Part shown: piece after piece, positions 36,602 through 50,700 of the stretch
Position numbering within the stretch: the stretch's first letter is position 1
How the letters are laid out: each line of letters starts with the position of its first letter
Source of the DNA: Phorcus lineatus
Lineage: Eukaryota > Mollusca > Gastropoda > Trochida > Trochidae
DNA: 64,000 nucleotides
Reading direction: 5' to 3'
Assembly: GCA_921293015.1 (NCBI GenBank)
Contig: OV121090.1
Coordinates: 1 to 64,000, forward strand
Notes under the pieces: generated by a model
The model's input: the letters and a program-made list of their open reading frames with translations, nothing else
The model's database searches: none
Told to the model about the DNA's origin: nothing
Program-made: the position numbers and the translations under genes

Positions 36602-38480
36602 CTTGCAGAACATGCCAAATAAACTGTGTTTTTGTCAGAAAAGATCTTTGAATTAGCAAATGCGTTCACAAACAAGCGTAATAATGTGTATATCTTAGTT
36701 GAATGCATTTTCATTTTTCGACTGTATAACCCTCATTTAGACCCGTTTATAACCTTTGCCCAACTAGATTATTCACTTATCTTGCAGAATATGCCAAAAA
36801 AACTGTGTTTTTGTAAGAAAAGATCTTTAAATTTGCAATTGCGTTCACAAACAAGCGTAATAATGTGTATATCTGAGTTGAATGCATTTTCATTTTTCGA
36901 CTGTATAACCCTCATTTAGACCCGTTTATAACCTTTGCCCAACTAGATTATTCACTTATCTTGCAGAATATGCCAAAAAAACTGTGTTTTTGTAAGAAAA
37001 GATCTTTGAATTTGCAATTGCGTTCACAAACAGGCGTGTTACTGTGTATATCTGAGTTGAACGCATTTTCATTTTTCGACTGTAAAACCCTCATTAAGAC
37101 CCGTTTATAACCTTTGCCCAACTAGATTAGTCACTTATCTTGCAGAATATGCCACATAAACTGTGTTTTTGTCAGAAAAGATCTTTGAATTAGCAAATGC
37201 GTTCACAAACGGGCATAGTGCTGTCTATATCTGAGTTGAACGCATTTTCATTTTTCGACTGTAAAACCCTCATTTAGACCCGTTTATAACCTTTGCCCAA
37301 CTAGATTCGTCACTTATCTTGCAGAATATGCCACATAAACTGTGTTTTTGTCAGAAAAGATCTTTGAATTAGCAAATGCGTTCACAAACGGGCATAGTGC
37401 TGTCTATATCTGAGTTGAACGCATTTTCATTTTCCTAACAAATAACCCTCATTTAATCTTTGAATTTGCAATTGCGTTCACAAACAGGCGTGTTACTGTG
37501 TATATCTGAGTTGAACGCATTTTCATTTTTCGACTGTAAAACCCTCATTTAGACCCGTTTATAACCTTTGCTCAACTAGATTAGTCACTTATCTTGCAGA
37601 ATATGCCACATAAACTGTGTTTTTGTCAGAAAAGATCTTTGAATTAGCAAATGCGTTCACAAACGGGCATAGTGCTGTCTATATCTGAGTTGAACGCATT
37701 TTCATTTTCCTAACAAATAACCCTCATTTAGACCCGTTTATAACCTTTGCCCAACTAGATTAGTCACTTTTCTTGCAGAACATGCCAAATAAACTGTGTT
37801 TTTGTCAGAAAAGATCTTTGAATTAGCAAATGCGTTCACAAACAGAAAAAGTACTGTGTATATATGAGATGAACGCATTTTAATTTTTCGACTGTAAAAC
37901 CCTCAGTTAGACCCGTTTATAACCATTGCCCAACTAGATTATTCACTTATATTGCAGAACATGCCAAATAAACTGTGTTTTTGTCAGAAAAGATCTTTGA
38001 ATTAGCAAATGCGTTCACAAACAGGTGTGGTACTCTATATATCTGAGTTGAATGCATTTTCATTTGTCGACTGCATAACCCTCATTTAGACCCGTTTATA
38101 ACCTTTGCCCAACTAGATTAGTCACTTTTCTTGCAGAACATGCCAAATAAACTGTGTTTTTGTCAGAAAAGATCTTTGAATTAGCAAATGCGTTCACAAA
38201 CAGAAAAAGTACTGTTTATATATGAGATGAACGCATTTTAATTTTTCGACTGTAAAACCCTCAGTTAGACCCGTTTATAACCATTGCCCAACTAGATTAT
38301 TCACTTATCTTGCAGAAAATGCCAAATAAACTGTGCTTTTGTCAGAAAAGATCTTTGAATTAGCAAATGCGTTCACAAACAGGCATAGTGCTGTGTATAT
38401 CTGAGTTGAACGCATTTTCATTTTTCGACTGTATAACCCTCATTTGGACCCGTCTATAACCATTGCCCAACTAGATTAAT
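36602..38480 (+). repeat. 1.9-kb satellite block, first copy (repeated at 45391-47270)
   Basis: An 8790-bp offset is kept by several rare markers: TCATTAAGAC at 37091/45881, the truncated monomer ATTTAATCTT at 37451/46241, CAGGTGTGGTACTCTATAT near 38021/46811, and CCCGTCTATAACC near 38450/47240. The two blocks diverge just after the last marker. Confidence 0.85.
37378..37473 (+). repeat. Truncated satellite A monomer (96 bp, 83-bp deletion)
   Basis: CCCTCATTTA is joined directly to ATCTTTGAATTTGC, so the GCGTTCAC landmark recurs after 96 bp instead of 179. The same junction occurs at 44354, 46241 and 49919 (ATTTAATCTT). An identical deletion junction in four places must be copied, not recurrent, so it tags block duplications. 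Confidence 0.9.
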
Positions 38481-41249
38481 CACTTATCTTGCAGAACATG
38501 CCATATAACTTGTGTTTTTGTCAGAAAAGGTCTTTGAATTAGCAAATGCGTTCACAAACGGGAATAGTGCTGTCTATATCTGAGTTGAACGCATTTTTAT
38601 TTTCCTAATAAATAACCCTCATTTAGTCCCGTTTATAACCTTTGCCCAACTAGATTAGTTACTTATCTTGCATAACATGCCAAATAAACTGTGTTTTTGT
38701 CAGGAAAAGATCTTTGAATTAGCAAATGCGTTCACAAACGGGCATAATGCTGTCTATATCAGAGTTGAACGCATTTTCATTTTCCTAATAAATAACCCTC
38801 ATTTAGACCCGTTTATAGCCTTTGCCAAATTAGATTAGTCATTTATCTTTCAGAAATTGCGAAATAAACTGTGTTTTTGTCAGAAAAGATCTTTGAATTA
38901 GCAAATGCGTTCACAAACAAACGTAATAATGTGTATATCTGAGTTGAACGCATTTTCATTTTTGGACTGTATAACCCTCATTTAGACCCATTTATAACCT
39001 TTGCCCAACTAGATTAGTCACTTATCTTGCAGAAAATGCCAAATAAACTGTGTTTTTGTCAGAAAAGATCTTTGAATTAGCATTTGCGTTTACAAACAGG
39101 CATAGTACTGTGTATATCTGAGTTAAACGCATTTTCATTTTTCGACTGTATAACCCTCATTTAGACCCGTTTATAACCTTTGCTCAACTAGATTAGTCAC
39201 TTATCTTGCAGAACATGCCATATAACTTGTGTTTTTGTCAGAAAAGGTCTTTGAATTAGCAAATCCGTTCACAAACGGGAATAGTGCTGTCTATATCTGA
39301 GTTGAACGCATTTTTATTTTCCTAATAAATAACCCTCATTTAGTCCCGTTTATAACCTTTGCCCAACTAGATTAGTCACTTATCTTGCATAACATGCCAA
39401 ATAAACTGTGTTTTTGTCAGGAAAAGATCTTTGAATTAGCAAATGCGTTCACAAACGGGCATAATGCTGTCTATATCAGAGTTGAACGCATTTTCATTTT
39501 CCTAATAAATAACCCTCATTTAGACCCGTTTATAACCTTTGCCCAACTAGATTAGTCACTTATCTTGCAGAACATGCCAAATAAACTGTGTTTTTGTCAG
39601 AAAAGATCTTTGAATTTGCAATTGCGTTCACAAACAGGCGTGTTACTGTGTATATCTGAGTTGAACTCTTTTTTATTTTTCGACTGTATAACCCTCATTT
39701 AGACCCGTTTATAACCTTTGCCCAAATAGATTCGTCATTTATCTTGCAGAAAATGCCAAATAAACTGTGTTTTTGTCAGAAAAGATCTTTGAATTTGCGT
39801 TCACAAACAGGCTTGTTACTGTCTATATCTGAGTTGAACGCATTTTTATTTTTCGACTGTAAAACCCTCAGTTAGTCCCGTTTATAACCATTGCCCAACT
39901 AGATTAGTCACTTATCTTGCAGAAAATGCCAAATAAACTGTGTTTTTGTTATTAAAATTTTTTGAATTCGCAAATTCGTTCACAAACAGGCTTTGTATTG
40001 TGTATATCTGAGTTAAATGCATTTTCATTTTTCGACTATACACCCCTCATTTAGACCCGTTTATAACCTTTGCCCAACTAGATTAGTCATTTATCTTGCA
40101 GAAATTGCGAAATAAACTGTGTTTTTGTCAGAAAAGATCTTTGAATTAGCAAATGCGTTCACAAACAAGTGTGGTAATCTGTATATCTGAGTTGAATGCA
40201 TTTTCATTTGTCGACTGCAAAACCCTCATTTAGACCCGTTTATAACCTTTGCCCAACTAGGTCAGTCACTTATCTTGCAGAACATGCCAAATAAACTGTG
40301 GTTTTTGTCAGAAAAGATCTTTGAATTAGCAATTGCGTTCACAAACAGGCGTAATACTGTGTATAATTTTATCTGAGTTAAACGCATTTTCATTTTTCGA
40401 CTGTATAACCCTCATTTATACCCGTTTATAACCTTTGCCCAACTAGATTAGTCACTTATCTTGCATAACATGCCAAATAAACTGTGTTTGTATCAGAAAA
40501 GATCTTTGAATTAGCAAATGCGTTCACAAACGGGCATAGTGCTGTGTATATCTGAGTTGAACGCATTTTAATTTTTCTTATAAATAACCCTCATTTAGTC
40601 CCGTTTATAACCTTTGCCCAACTAGATTAGTCACTTTTCTTGCAGAAAATGCCAAATAAACTGTGTTTTTGTCAGAAAAGATCTTTGAATTAGCAAATGC
40701 GTTCACAAACAGAAAAAGTACTGTGTATATATGAGATGAACGCATTTTAATTTTTCGACTGTAAAACCCTCAGTTAGACCCGTTTATAACCATTGCCCAA
40801 CTAGATTATTCACTTATCTTGCAGAAAATGCCAAATAAACTGTGCTTTTGTCAGAAAAGATCTTTGAATTAGCAAATGCGTTCACAAACAGGCATAGTGC
40901 TGTGTATATTTGAGTTGAACGCATTTTCATTTTTCGACTGTATAACCCTCATTTAGACCCGTCTATAACCATTGCCCAACTAGATTAGTCACTTATCTTG
41001 CAGAAAATGCCAAATAAACTGTGTTTTTGTCAGAAAAATTCTTTGAATTAGCAAATTCGTTCACAAACAGGCTTTGTATTGTGTATATCTGAGTTAATTG
41101 CATTTTCATTTTTCGACTATACACCCCTCATTTAGACCCGTTTATAACCTTTGCCCAACTAGATTAGTCATTTATCTTGCAGAAATTGCGAAATAAACTG
41201 TGTTTTTGTCAGAAAAGATCTTTGAATTAGCAAATGCGTTCACAAACAA

Positions 41250-44200
41250 GTGTGGTACTCTGTATATCTGAGTTGAATGCATTTTCATTTGTCGACTGCA
41301 TAACCCTCATTTAGACCCGTTTATAACCTTTGCCCAACTAGATTAGTCACTTTTCTTGCAGAACATGCCAAATAAACTGTGTTTTTGTCAGAAAAGATCT
41401 TTGAATTAGCAAATGCGTTCACAAACAGAAAAAGTACTGTGTATATATGAGATGAACGCATTTTAATTTTTCGACTGTAAAACCCTCAGTTAGACCCGTT
41501 TATAACCATTGCCCAACTAGATTATTCACTTATCTTGCAGAAAATGCCAAATAAACTGTGCTTTTGTCAGAAAAGATCTTTGAATTAGCAAATGCGTTCA
41601 CAAACAGGCATAGTGCTGTGTATATCTGAGTTGAACGCATTTTCATTTTTCGACTGTATAACCCTCATTTAGACCCGTCTATAACCATTGCCCAACTAGA
41701 TTAGTCACTTATCTTGCAGAAAATGCCAAATAAACTGTGTTTTTGTCAGAAAAATTCTTTGAATTAGCAAATTCGTTCACAAACAGGCTTTGTATTGTGT
41801 ATATCTGAGTTAATTGCATTTTCATTTTTCGACTATACACCCCTCATTTAGACCCGTTTATAACCTTTGCCCAACTAGATTAGTCATTTATCTTGCAGAA
41901 ATTGCGAAATAAACTGTGTTTTTGTCAGAAAAGATCTTTGAATTAGCAAATGCGTTCACAAACAAGTGTGGTACTCTGTATATCTGAGTTGAATGCATTT
42001 TCATTTGTCGACTGCAAAACCCTCATTTAGACCCGTTTATAACCTTTGCCCAACTAGGTCAGTCACTTATCTTGCAGAACATGCCAAATAAACTGTGGTT
42101 TTTGTCAGAAAAGATCTTTGAATTAGCAAATGCGTTCACAAACAAGCGTAATAATGTGTATATCTGAGTTGAATGCATTTTCATTTTTCGACTGTATAAC
42201 CCTCATTTAGACCCGTTTATAACCTTTGCCCAACTAGATTAGTCACTTATCTTGCAGAATATGCCAAAAAAACTGTGTTTTTGTAAGAAAAGATCTTTGA
42301 ATTTGCAATTGCGTTCACAAACAGAAAAAGTACTGTGTATATATGAGATGAACGCATTTTAATTTTTCGACTGTAAAACCCTCAGTTAGACCCGTTTATA
42401 ACCATTGCCCAACTAGATTATTCACTTATATTGCAGAACATGCCAAATAAACTGTGTTTTTGTCAGAAAAGATCTTTGAATTAGCAAATGCGTTCACAAA
42501 CAGGTGTGGTACTCTATATATCTGAGTTGAATGCATTTTCATTTGTCGACTGCATAACCCTCATTTAGACCCGTTTATAACCTTTGCCCAACTAGATTAG
42601 TCACTTTTCTTGCAGAACATGCCAAAAAAACTGTGTTTTTGTCAGAAAAGATCTTTGAATTAGCAAATGCGTTCACAAACAGAAAAAGTACTGTGTATAT
42701 ATGAGATGAACGCATTTTAATTTTTCGACTGTAAAACCCTCAGTTAGACCCGTTTATAACCATTGCCCAACTAGATTATTCACTTATATTGCAGAAAATG
42801 CCAAATAAACTGTGCTTTTGTCAGAAAAGATCTTTGAATTAGCAAATGCGTTCACAAACAGGCATAGTGCTGTGTATATCTGAGTTGAACGCATTTTCAT
42901 TTTTCGACTGTATAACCCTCATTTAGACCCGTCTATAACCATTGCCTAACTAGATTAGTCACTTATCTTGCAGAAAATGCCAAATAAACTGTGTTTTTGT
43001 CAGAAAAATTCTTTGAATTAGCAAATTCGTTCACAAACAGGCTTTGTATTGTGTATATCTGAGTTAATTGCATTTTCATTTTTCGACTATACACCCCTCA
43101 TTTAGACCCGTTTATAACCTTTGCCCAACTAGATTAGTCATTTATCTTGCAGAAATTGCGAAATAAACTGTGTTTTTGTCAGAAAAGATCTTTGAATTAG
43201 CAAATGCGTTCACAAACAAGTGTGGTACTCTGTATATCTGAGTTGAATGCATTTTCATTTGTCGACTGCAAAACCCTCATTTAGACCCGTTTATAACCTT
43301 TGCCCAACTAGGTCAGTCACTTATCTTGCAGAACATGCCAAATAAACTGTGGTTTTTGTCAGAAAAGATCTTTGAATTAGCAAATGCGTTCACAAACAAG
43401 CGTAATAATGTGTATATCTGAGTTGAACGCATTTTCATTTTTCGACTGTATAACCCTCATTTAGACCCGTTTATAACCTTTGCCCAACTAGATTAGTCAC
43501 TTATCTTGCAGAATATGCCAAAAAAACTGTGTTTTTGTAAGAAAAGATCTTTGAATTTGCAATTGCGTTCACAAACAAGCGTAATAATGTGTATATCTGA
43601 GTTGAATGCATTTTCATTTTTCGACTGTATAACCCTCATTTAGACCCGTTTATAACCTTTGCCCAACTAGATTATTCACTTATCTTGCAGAATATGCCAA
43701 AAAAACTGTGTTTTTGTAAGAAAAGATCTTTGAATTTGCAATTGCGTTCACAAACAGGCGTGTTACTGTGTATATCTGAGTTGAACGCATTTTCATTTTT
43801 CGACTGTATAACCCTCATTTAGACCCGTTTATAACCTTTGCCCAACTAGATTAGTCACTTATCTTGCAGAATATGCCACATAAACTGTGTTTTTGTCAGA
43901 AAAGATCTTTGAATTTGCAATTGCGTTCACAAACAGGCGTGTTACTGTGTATATCTGAGTTGAACGCATTTTCATTTTTCGACTGTAAAACCCGCATTTA
44001 GACCCGTTTATAACCTTTGCCCAACTAGATTAGTCACTTATCTTGCAGAATATGCCACATAAACTGTGTTTTTGTCAGAAAAGATCTTTGAATTAGCAAA
44101 TGCGTTCACAAACGGGCATAGTGCTGTCTATATCTGAGTTGAACGCATTTTCATTTTTCGACTGTAAAACCCTCATTTAGACCCGTTTATAACCTTTGCC

Positions 44201-44730
44201 CAACTAGATTAGTCACTTATCTTGCAGAATATGCCACATAAACAGTGTTTTTGTCAGAAAAGATCTTTGAATTAGCAAATGCGTTCACAAACGGGCATAG
44301 TGCTGTCTATATCTGAGTTGAACGCATTTTCATTTTCCTAACAAATAACCCTCATTTAATCTTTGAATTTGCAATTGCGTTCACAAACAGGCGTGTTACT
44401 GTGTATATCTGAGTTGAACGCATTTTCATTTTTCGACTGTAAAACCCTCATTTAGACCCGTTTATAACCTTTGCTCAACTAGATTAGTCACTTATCTTGC
44501 AGAATATGCCACATAAACTGTGTTTTTGTCAGAAAAGATCTTTAAATTAGCAAATGCGTTCACAAACGGGCATAGTGCTGTCTATATCTGAGTTGAACGC
44601 ATTTTCATTTTCCTAACAAATAACCCTCATTTAGTCCCGTTTATAACCTTTGCCCAACTAGATTAGTCACTTTTCTTGCAGAACATGCCAAATAAACTGT
44701 GTTTTTGTCAGAAAAGATCTTTGAATTAGC
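41250..44730 (+). repeat. 3.5-kb satellite block, first copy (repeated at 46815-50300)
   Basis: A 5565-bp offset is constant across the block: GTCGACTGCA 41291/46856, CTGTGCTTTT 41556/47121, GCAAATTCGT 41767/47332 and 43021/48586, and the truncated-monomer junction 44354/49919. The blocks diverge at about 44.74 kb (CAGAAAAAGTACTG) versus 50.31 kb (CAGGTGTGGTACTC). This is the largest clean higher-order repeat in the right part of the array. Confidence 0.88.
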
Positions 44731-47700
44731 AAATGCGTTCACAAACAGAAAAAGTACTGTGTATATATGAGATGAACGCATTTTAATTTTTCGACTGTAA
44801 AACCCTCAGTTAGACCCGTTTATAACCATTGCCCAACTAGATTTTTCACTTATATTGCAGAACATGCCAAATAAACTGTGTTTTTGTCAGAAAAGATCTT
44901 TGAATTAGCAAATGCGTTCACAAACAGGCATAGTGCTGTGTATATCTGAGTTGAACGCATTTTCATTTTTCGACTGTATAACCCTCATTTAGACCCGTCT
45001 ATAACCATTGCCCAACTAGATTAGTCACTTATCTTGCAGAAAATGCCAAATAAACTGTGTTTTTGTCAGAAAAATTCTTTGAATTAGCAAATTCGTTCAC
45101 AAACAGGCTTTGTATTGTGTATATCTGAGTTAATTGCATTTTCATTTTTCGACTATACACCCCTCATTTAGACCCGTTTATAACCTTTGCCCAACTAGAT
45201 TCGTCACTTATCTTGCAGAAATTGCGAAATAAACTGTGTTTTTGTCAGAAAAGATCTTTGAATTAGCAAATGCGTTCACAAACAAGTGTGGTACTCTGTA
45301 TATCTGAGTTGAATGCATTTTCATTTGTCGACTGCAAAACCCTCATTTAGACCCGTTTATAACCTTTGCCCAACTAGGTCAGTCACTTATCTTGCAGAAC
45401 ATGCCAAATAAACTGTGGTTTTTGTCAGAAAAGATCTTTGAATTAGCAAATGCGTTCACAAACAAGCGTAATAATGTGTATATCTGAGTTGAACGCATTT
45501 TCATTTTTCGACTGTATAACCCTCATTTAGACCCGTTTATAACCTTTGCCCAACTAGATTATTCACTTATCTTGCAGAATATGCCAAAAAAACTGTGTTT
45601 TTGTAAGAAAAGATCTTTAAATTTGCAATTGCGTTCACAAACAACCGTAATAATGTGTATATCTGAGTTGAATGCATTTTCATTTTTCGACTGTATAACC
45701 CTCATTTAGACCCGTTTATAACTTTTGCCCAACTAGATTATTCACTTATCTTGCAGAATATGCCAAAAAAACTGTGTTTTTGTAAGAAAAGATCTTTGAA
45801 TTTGCAATTGCGTTCACAAACAGGCGTGTTACTGTGTATATCTGAGTTGAACGCATTTTCATTTTTCGACTGTAAAACCCTCATTAAGACCCGTTTATAA
45901 CCTTTGCCCAACTAGATTAGTCACTTATCTTGCAGAATATGCCACATAAACTGTGTTTTTGTCAGAAAAGATCTTTGAATTAGCAAATGCGTTCACAAAC
46001 GGGCATAGTGCTGTCTATATCTGAGTTGAACGCATTTTCATTTTTCGACTGTAAAACCCTCATTTAGACCCGTTTATAACCTTTGCCCAACTAGATTAGT
46101 CACTTATCTTGCAGAATATGCCACATAAACTGTGTTTTTGTCAGAAAAGATCTTTGAATTAGCAAATGCGTTCACAAACGGGCATAGTGCTGTCTATATC
46201 TGAGTTGAACGCATTTTCATTTTCCTAACAAATAACCCTCATTTAATCTTTGAATTTGCAATTGCGTTCACAAACAGGCGTGTTACTGTGTATATCTGAG
46301 TTGAACGCATTTTCATTTTTCGACTGTAAAACCCTCATTTAGACCCGTTTATAACCTTTGCTCAACTAGATTAGTCACTTATCTTGCAGAATATGCCACA
46401 TAAACTGTGTTTTTGTCAGAAAAGATCTTTGAATTAGCAAATGCGTTCACAAACGGGCATAGTGCTGTCTATATCTGAGTTGAACGCATTTTCATTTTCC
46501 TAACAAATAACCCTCATTTAGACCCGTTTATAACCTTTGCCCAACTAGATTAGTCACTTTTCTTGCAGAACATGCCAAATAAACTGTGTTTTTGTCAGAA
46601 AAGATCTTTGAATTAGCAAATGCGTTTACAAACAGAAAAAGTACTGTGTATATATGAGATGAACGCATTTTAATTTTTCGACTGTAAAACCCTCAGTTAG
46701 ACCCGTTTATAACCATTGCCCAACTAGATTATTCACTTATATTGCAGAACATGCCAAATAAACTGTGTTTTTGTCAGAAAAGATCTTTGAATTAGCAAAT
46801 GCGTTCACAAACAGGTGTGGTACTCTATATATCTGAGTTGAATGCATTTTCATTTGTCGACTGCATAACCCTCATTTAGACCCGTTTATAACCTTTGCCC
46901 AACTAGATTATTCACTTATATTGCAGAACATGCCAAATAAACTGTGTTTTTGTCAGAAAAGATCTTTGAATTAGCAAATGCGTTCACAAACAGAAAAAGT
47001 ACTGTGTATATATGAGATGAACGCATTTTAATTTTTCGACTATAAAACCCTCAGTTAGACCCGTTTATAACCATTGCCCAACTAGATTATTCACTTATCT
47101 TGCAGAAAATGCCAAATAAACTGTGCTTTTGTCAGAAAAGATCTTTGAATTAGCAAATGCGTTCACAAACAGGCATAGTGCTGTGTATATCTGAGTTGAA
47201 CGCATTTTCATTTTTCGACTGTATAACCCTCATTTAGACCCGTCTATAACCATTGCCCAACTAGATTAGTCACTTATCTTGCAGAAAATGCCAATTAAAC
47301 TGTGTTTTTGTCAGAAAAATTCTTTGAATTAGCAAATTCGTTCACAAACAGGCTTTGTATTGTGTATATCTGAGTTAATTGCATTTTCATTTTTCGACTA
47401 TACACCCCTCATTTAGACCCGTTTATAACCTTTGCCCAACTAGATTAGTCATTTATCTTGCAGAAATTGCGAAATAAACTGTGTTTTTGTCAGAAAAGAT
47501 CTTTGAATTAGCAAATGCGTTCACAAACAAGTGTGGTACTCTGTATATCTGAGTTGAATGCATTTTCATTTGTCGACTGCAAAACCCTCATTTAGACCCG
47601 TTTATAACCTTTGCCCAACTAGGTCAGTCACTTATTTTGCAGAACATGCCAAATAAACTGTGGTTTTTGTCAGAAAAGATCTTTGAATTAGCAAATGCGT

Positions 47701-50700
47701 TCACAAACAATCGTAATAATGTGTATATCTGAGTTGAATGCATTTTCATTTTTCGACTGTATAACCCTCATTTAGACCCGTTTATAACCTTTGCCCAACT
47801 AGATTAGTCACTTATCTTGCAGAATATGCCAAAAAAACTGTGTTTTTGTAAGAAAAGATCTTTGAATTTGCAATTGCGTTCACAAACAGAAAAAGTACTG
47901 TGTATATATGAGATGAACGCATTTTAATTTTTCGACTGTAAAACCCTCAGTTAGACCCGTTTATAACCATTGCCCAACTAGATTATTCACTTATATTGCA
48001 GAACATGCCAAATAAACTGTGTTTTTGTCAGAAAAGATCTTTGAATTAGCAAATGCGTTCACAAACAGGTGTGGTACTCTATATATCTGAGTTGAATGCA
48101 TTTTCATTTGTCGACTGCATAACCCTCATTTAGACCCGTTTATAACCTTTGCCCAACTAGATTAGTCACTTATCTTGCAGAACATGCCACATAAACTGTG
48201 TTTTTGTCAGAAAAGATCTTTGAATTAGCAAATGCGTTCACAAACAGAAAAAGTACTGTGTATATATGAGATGAACGCATTTTAATTTTTCGACTGTAAA
48301 ACCCTCAGTTAGACCCGTTTATAACCATTGCCCAACTAGATTATTCACTTATCTTGCAGAAAATGCCAAATAAACTGTGCTTTTGTCAGAAAAGATCTTT
48401 GAATTAGCAAATGCGTTCACAAACAGGCATAGTGCTGTGTATATCTGAGTTGAACGCATTTTCATTTTTCGACTGTATAACCCTCATTTAGACCCGTCTA
48501 TAACCATTGCCCAACTAGATTAGTCACTTATCTTGCAGAAAATGCCAAATAAACTGTGTTTTTGTCAGAAAAATTCTTTGAATTAGCAAATTCGTTCACA
48601 AACAGGCTTTGTATTGTGTATATCTGAGTTAAATGCATTTTCATTTTTCGACTATACACCCCTCATTTAGACCCGTTTATAACCTTTGCCCAACTAGATT
48701 AGTCATTTATCTTGCAGAAATTGCGAAATAAACTGTGTTTTTGTCAGAAAAGATCTTTGAATTAGCAAATGCGTTCACAAACAAGTGTGGTACTCTGTAT
48801 ATCTGAGTTGAATGCATTTTCATTTGTCGACTGCAAAACCCTCATTTAGACCCGTTTATAACCTTTGCCCAACTAGGTCAGTCACTTATCTTGCAGAACA
48901 TGCCAAATAAACTGTGGTTTTTGTCAGAAAAGATCTTTGAATTAGCAAATGCGTTCACAAACAAGCGTAATAATGTGTATATCTGAGTTGAATGCATTTT
49001 CATTTTTCGACTGTATAACCCTCATTTAGACCCGTTTATAACCTTTGCCCAACTAGATTAGTCACTTATCTTGCAGAATATGCCAAAAAAACTGTGTTTT
49101 TGTAAGAAAAGATCTTTGAATTTGCAATTGCGTTCACAAACAAGCGTAATAATGTGTATATCTGAGTTGAATGCATTTTCATTTTTCGACTGTATAACCC
49201 TCATTTAGACCCGTTTATAACCTTTGCCCAACTAGATTATTCACTTATCTTTCAGAATATGCCAAAAAAACTGTGTTTTTGTAAGAAAAGATCTTTGAAT
49301 TTGCAATTGCGTTCACAAACAGGCGTGTTACTGTGTATATCTGAGTTGAACGCATTTTCATTTTTCGACTGTAAAACCCTCATTTAGACCCGTTTATAAC
49401 CTTTGCCCAACTAGATTAGTCACTTATCTTGCAGAATATGCCACATAAACTGTGTTTTTGTCAGAAAAGATCTTTGAATTTGCAATTGCGTTCACAAACA
49501 GGCGTGTTACTGTGTATATCTGAGTTGAACGCATTTTCATTTTTCGACTGTAAAACCCTCATTTAGACCCGTTTATAACCTTTGCCCAACTAGATTAGTC
49601 ACTTATCTTGCAGAATATGCCACATAAACTGTGTTTTTGTCAGAAAAGATCTTTGAATTAGCAAATGCGTTCACAAACGGGCATAGTGCTGTCTATATCT
49701 GAGTTGAACGCATTTTCATTTTTCGACTGTAAAACCCTCATTTAGACCCGTTTATAACCTTTGCCCAACTAGATTAGTCACTTATCTTGCAGAATATGCC
49801 ACATAAACTGTGTTTTTGTCAGAAAAGATCTTTGAATTAGCAAATGCGTTCACAAACGGGCATAGTGCTGTCTATATCTGAGTTGAACGCATTTTCATTT
49901 TCCTAACAAATAACCCTCATTTAATCTTTGAATTTGCAATTGCGTTCACAAACAGGCGTGTTACTGTGTATATCTGAGTTGAACGCATTTTCATTTTTCG
50001 ACTATAAAACCCTCATTTAGACCCGTTTATAACCTTTGCTCAACTAGATTAGTCACTTATCTTGCAGAATATGCCACATAAACTGTGTTTTTGTCAGAAA
50101 AGATCTTTGAATTAGCAAATGCGTTCACAAACGGGCATAGTGCTGTCTATATCTGAGTTGAACGCATTTTCATTTTCCTAACAAATAACCCTCATTTAGT
50201 CCCGTTTATAACCTTTGCCCAACTAGGTCAGTCACTTTTCTTGCAGAACATGCCAAATAAACTGTGTTTTTGTCAGAAAAGATCTTTGAATTAGCAAATG
50301 CGTTCACAAACAGGTGTGGTACTCTATATATGTGAGTTGAATGCATTTTCATTTGTCGACTGCATAACCCTCATTTAGTCCCGTTTATAACCTTTGCCCA
50401 ACTAGATTAGTCACTTTTCTTGCAGAACATGCCAAATAAACTGTGTTTTTGTCAGAAAAGATCTTTGAATTAGCAAATGCGTTCACAAACAGAAAATGTA
50501 CTGTGTATATATGAGATGAACGCATTTTAATTTTTCGACTGTAAAACCCTCAGTTAGACCCGTTTATAACCATTGCCCAACTAGATTATTCACTTATCTT
50601 GCAGAACATGCCAAATAAACTGTGTTTTTGTCAGAAAAGATCTTTGAATTAGCAAATGCGTTCACAAACAGGTGTGGTACTCTATATATCTGAGTTGAAT

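Noticed and set aside
36626-36919. 97-codon ORF, the longest in the window
   Set aside because: Lies wholly in satellite A monomers and results from a few substitutions removing stops. Adjacent monomers have stops in that frame.
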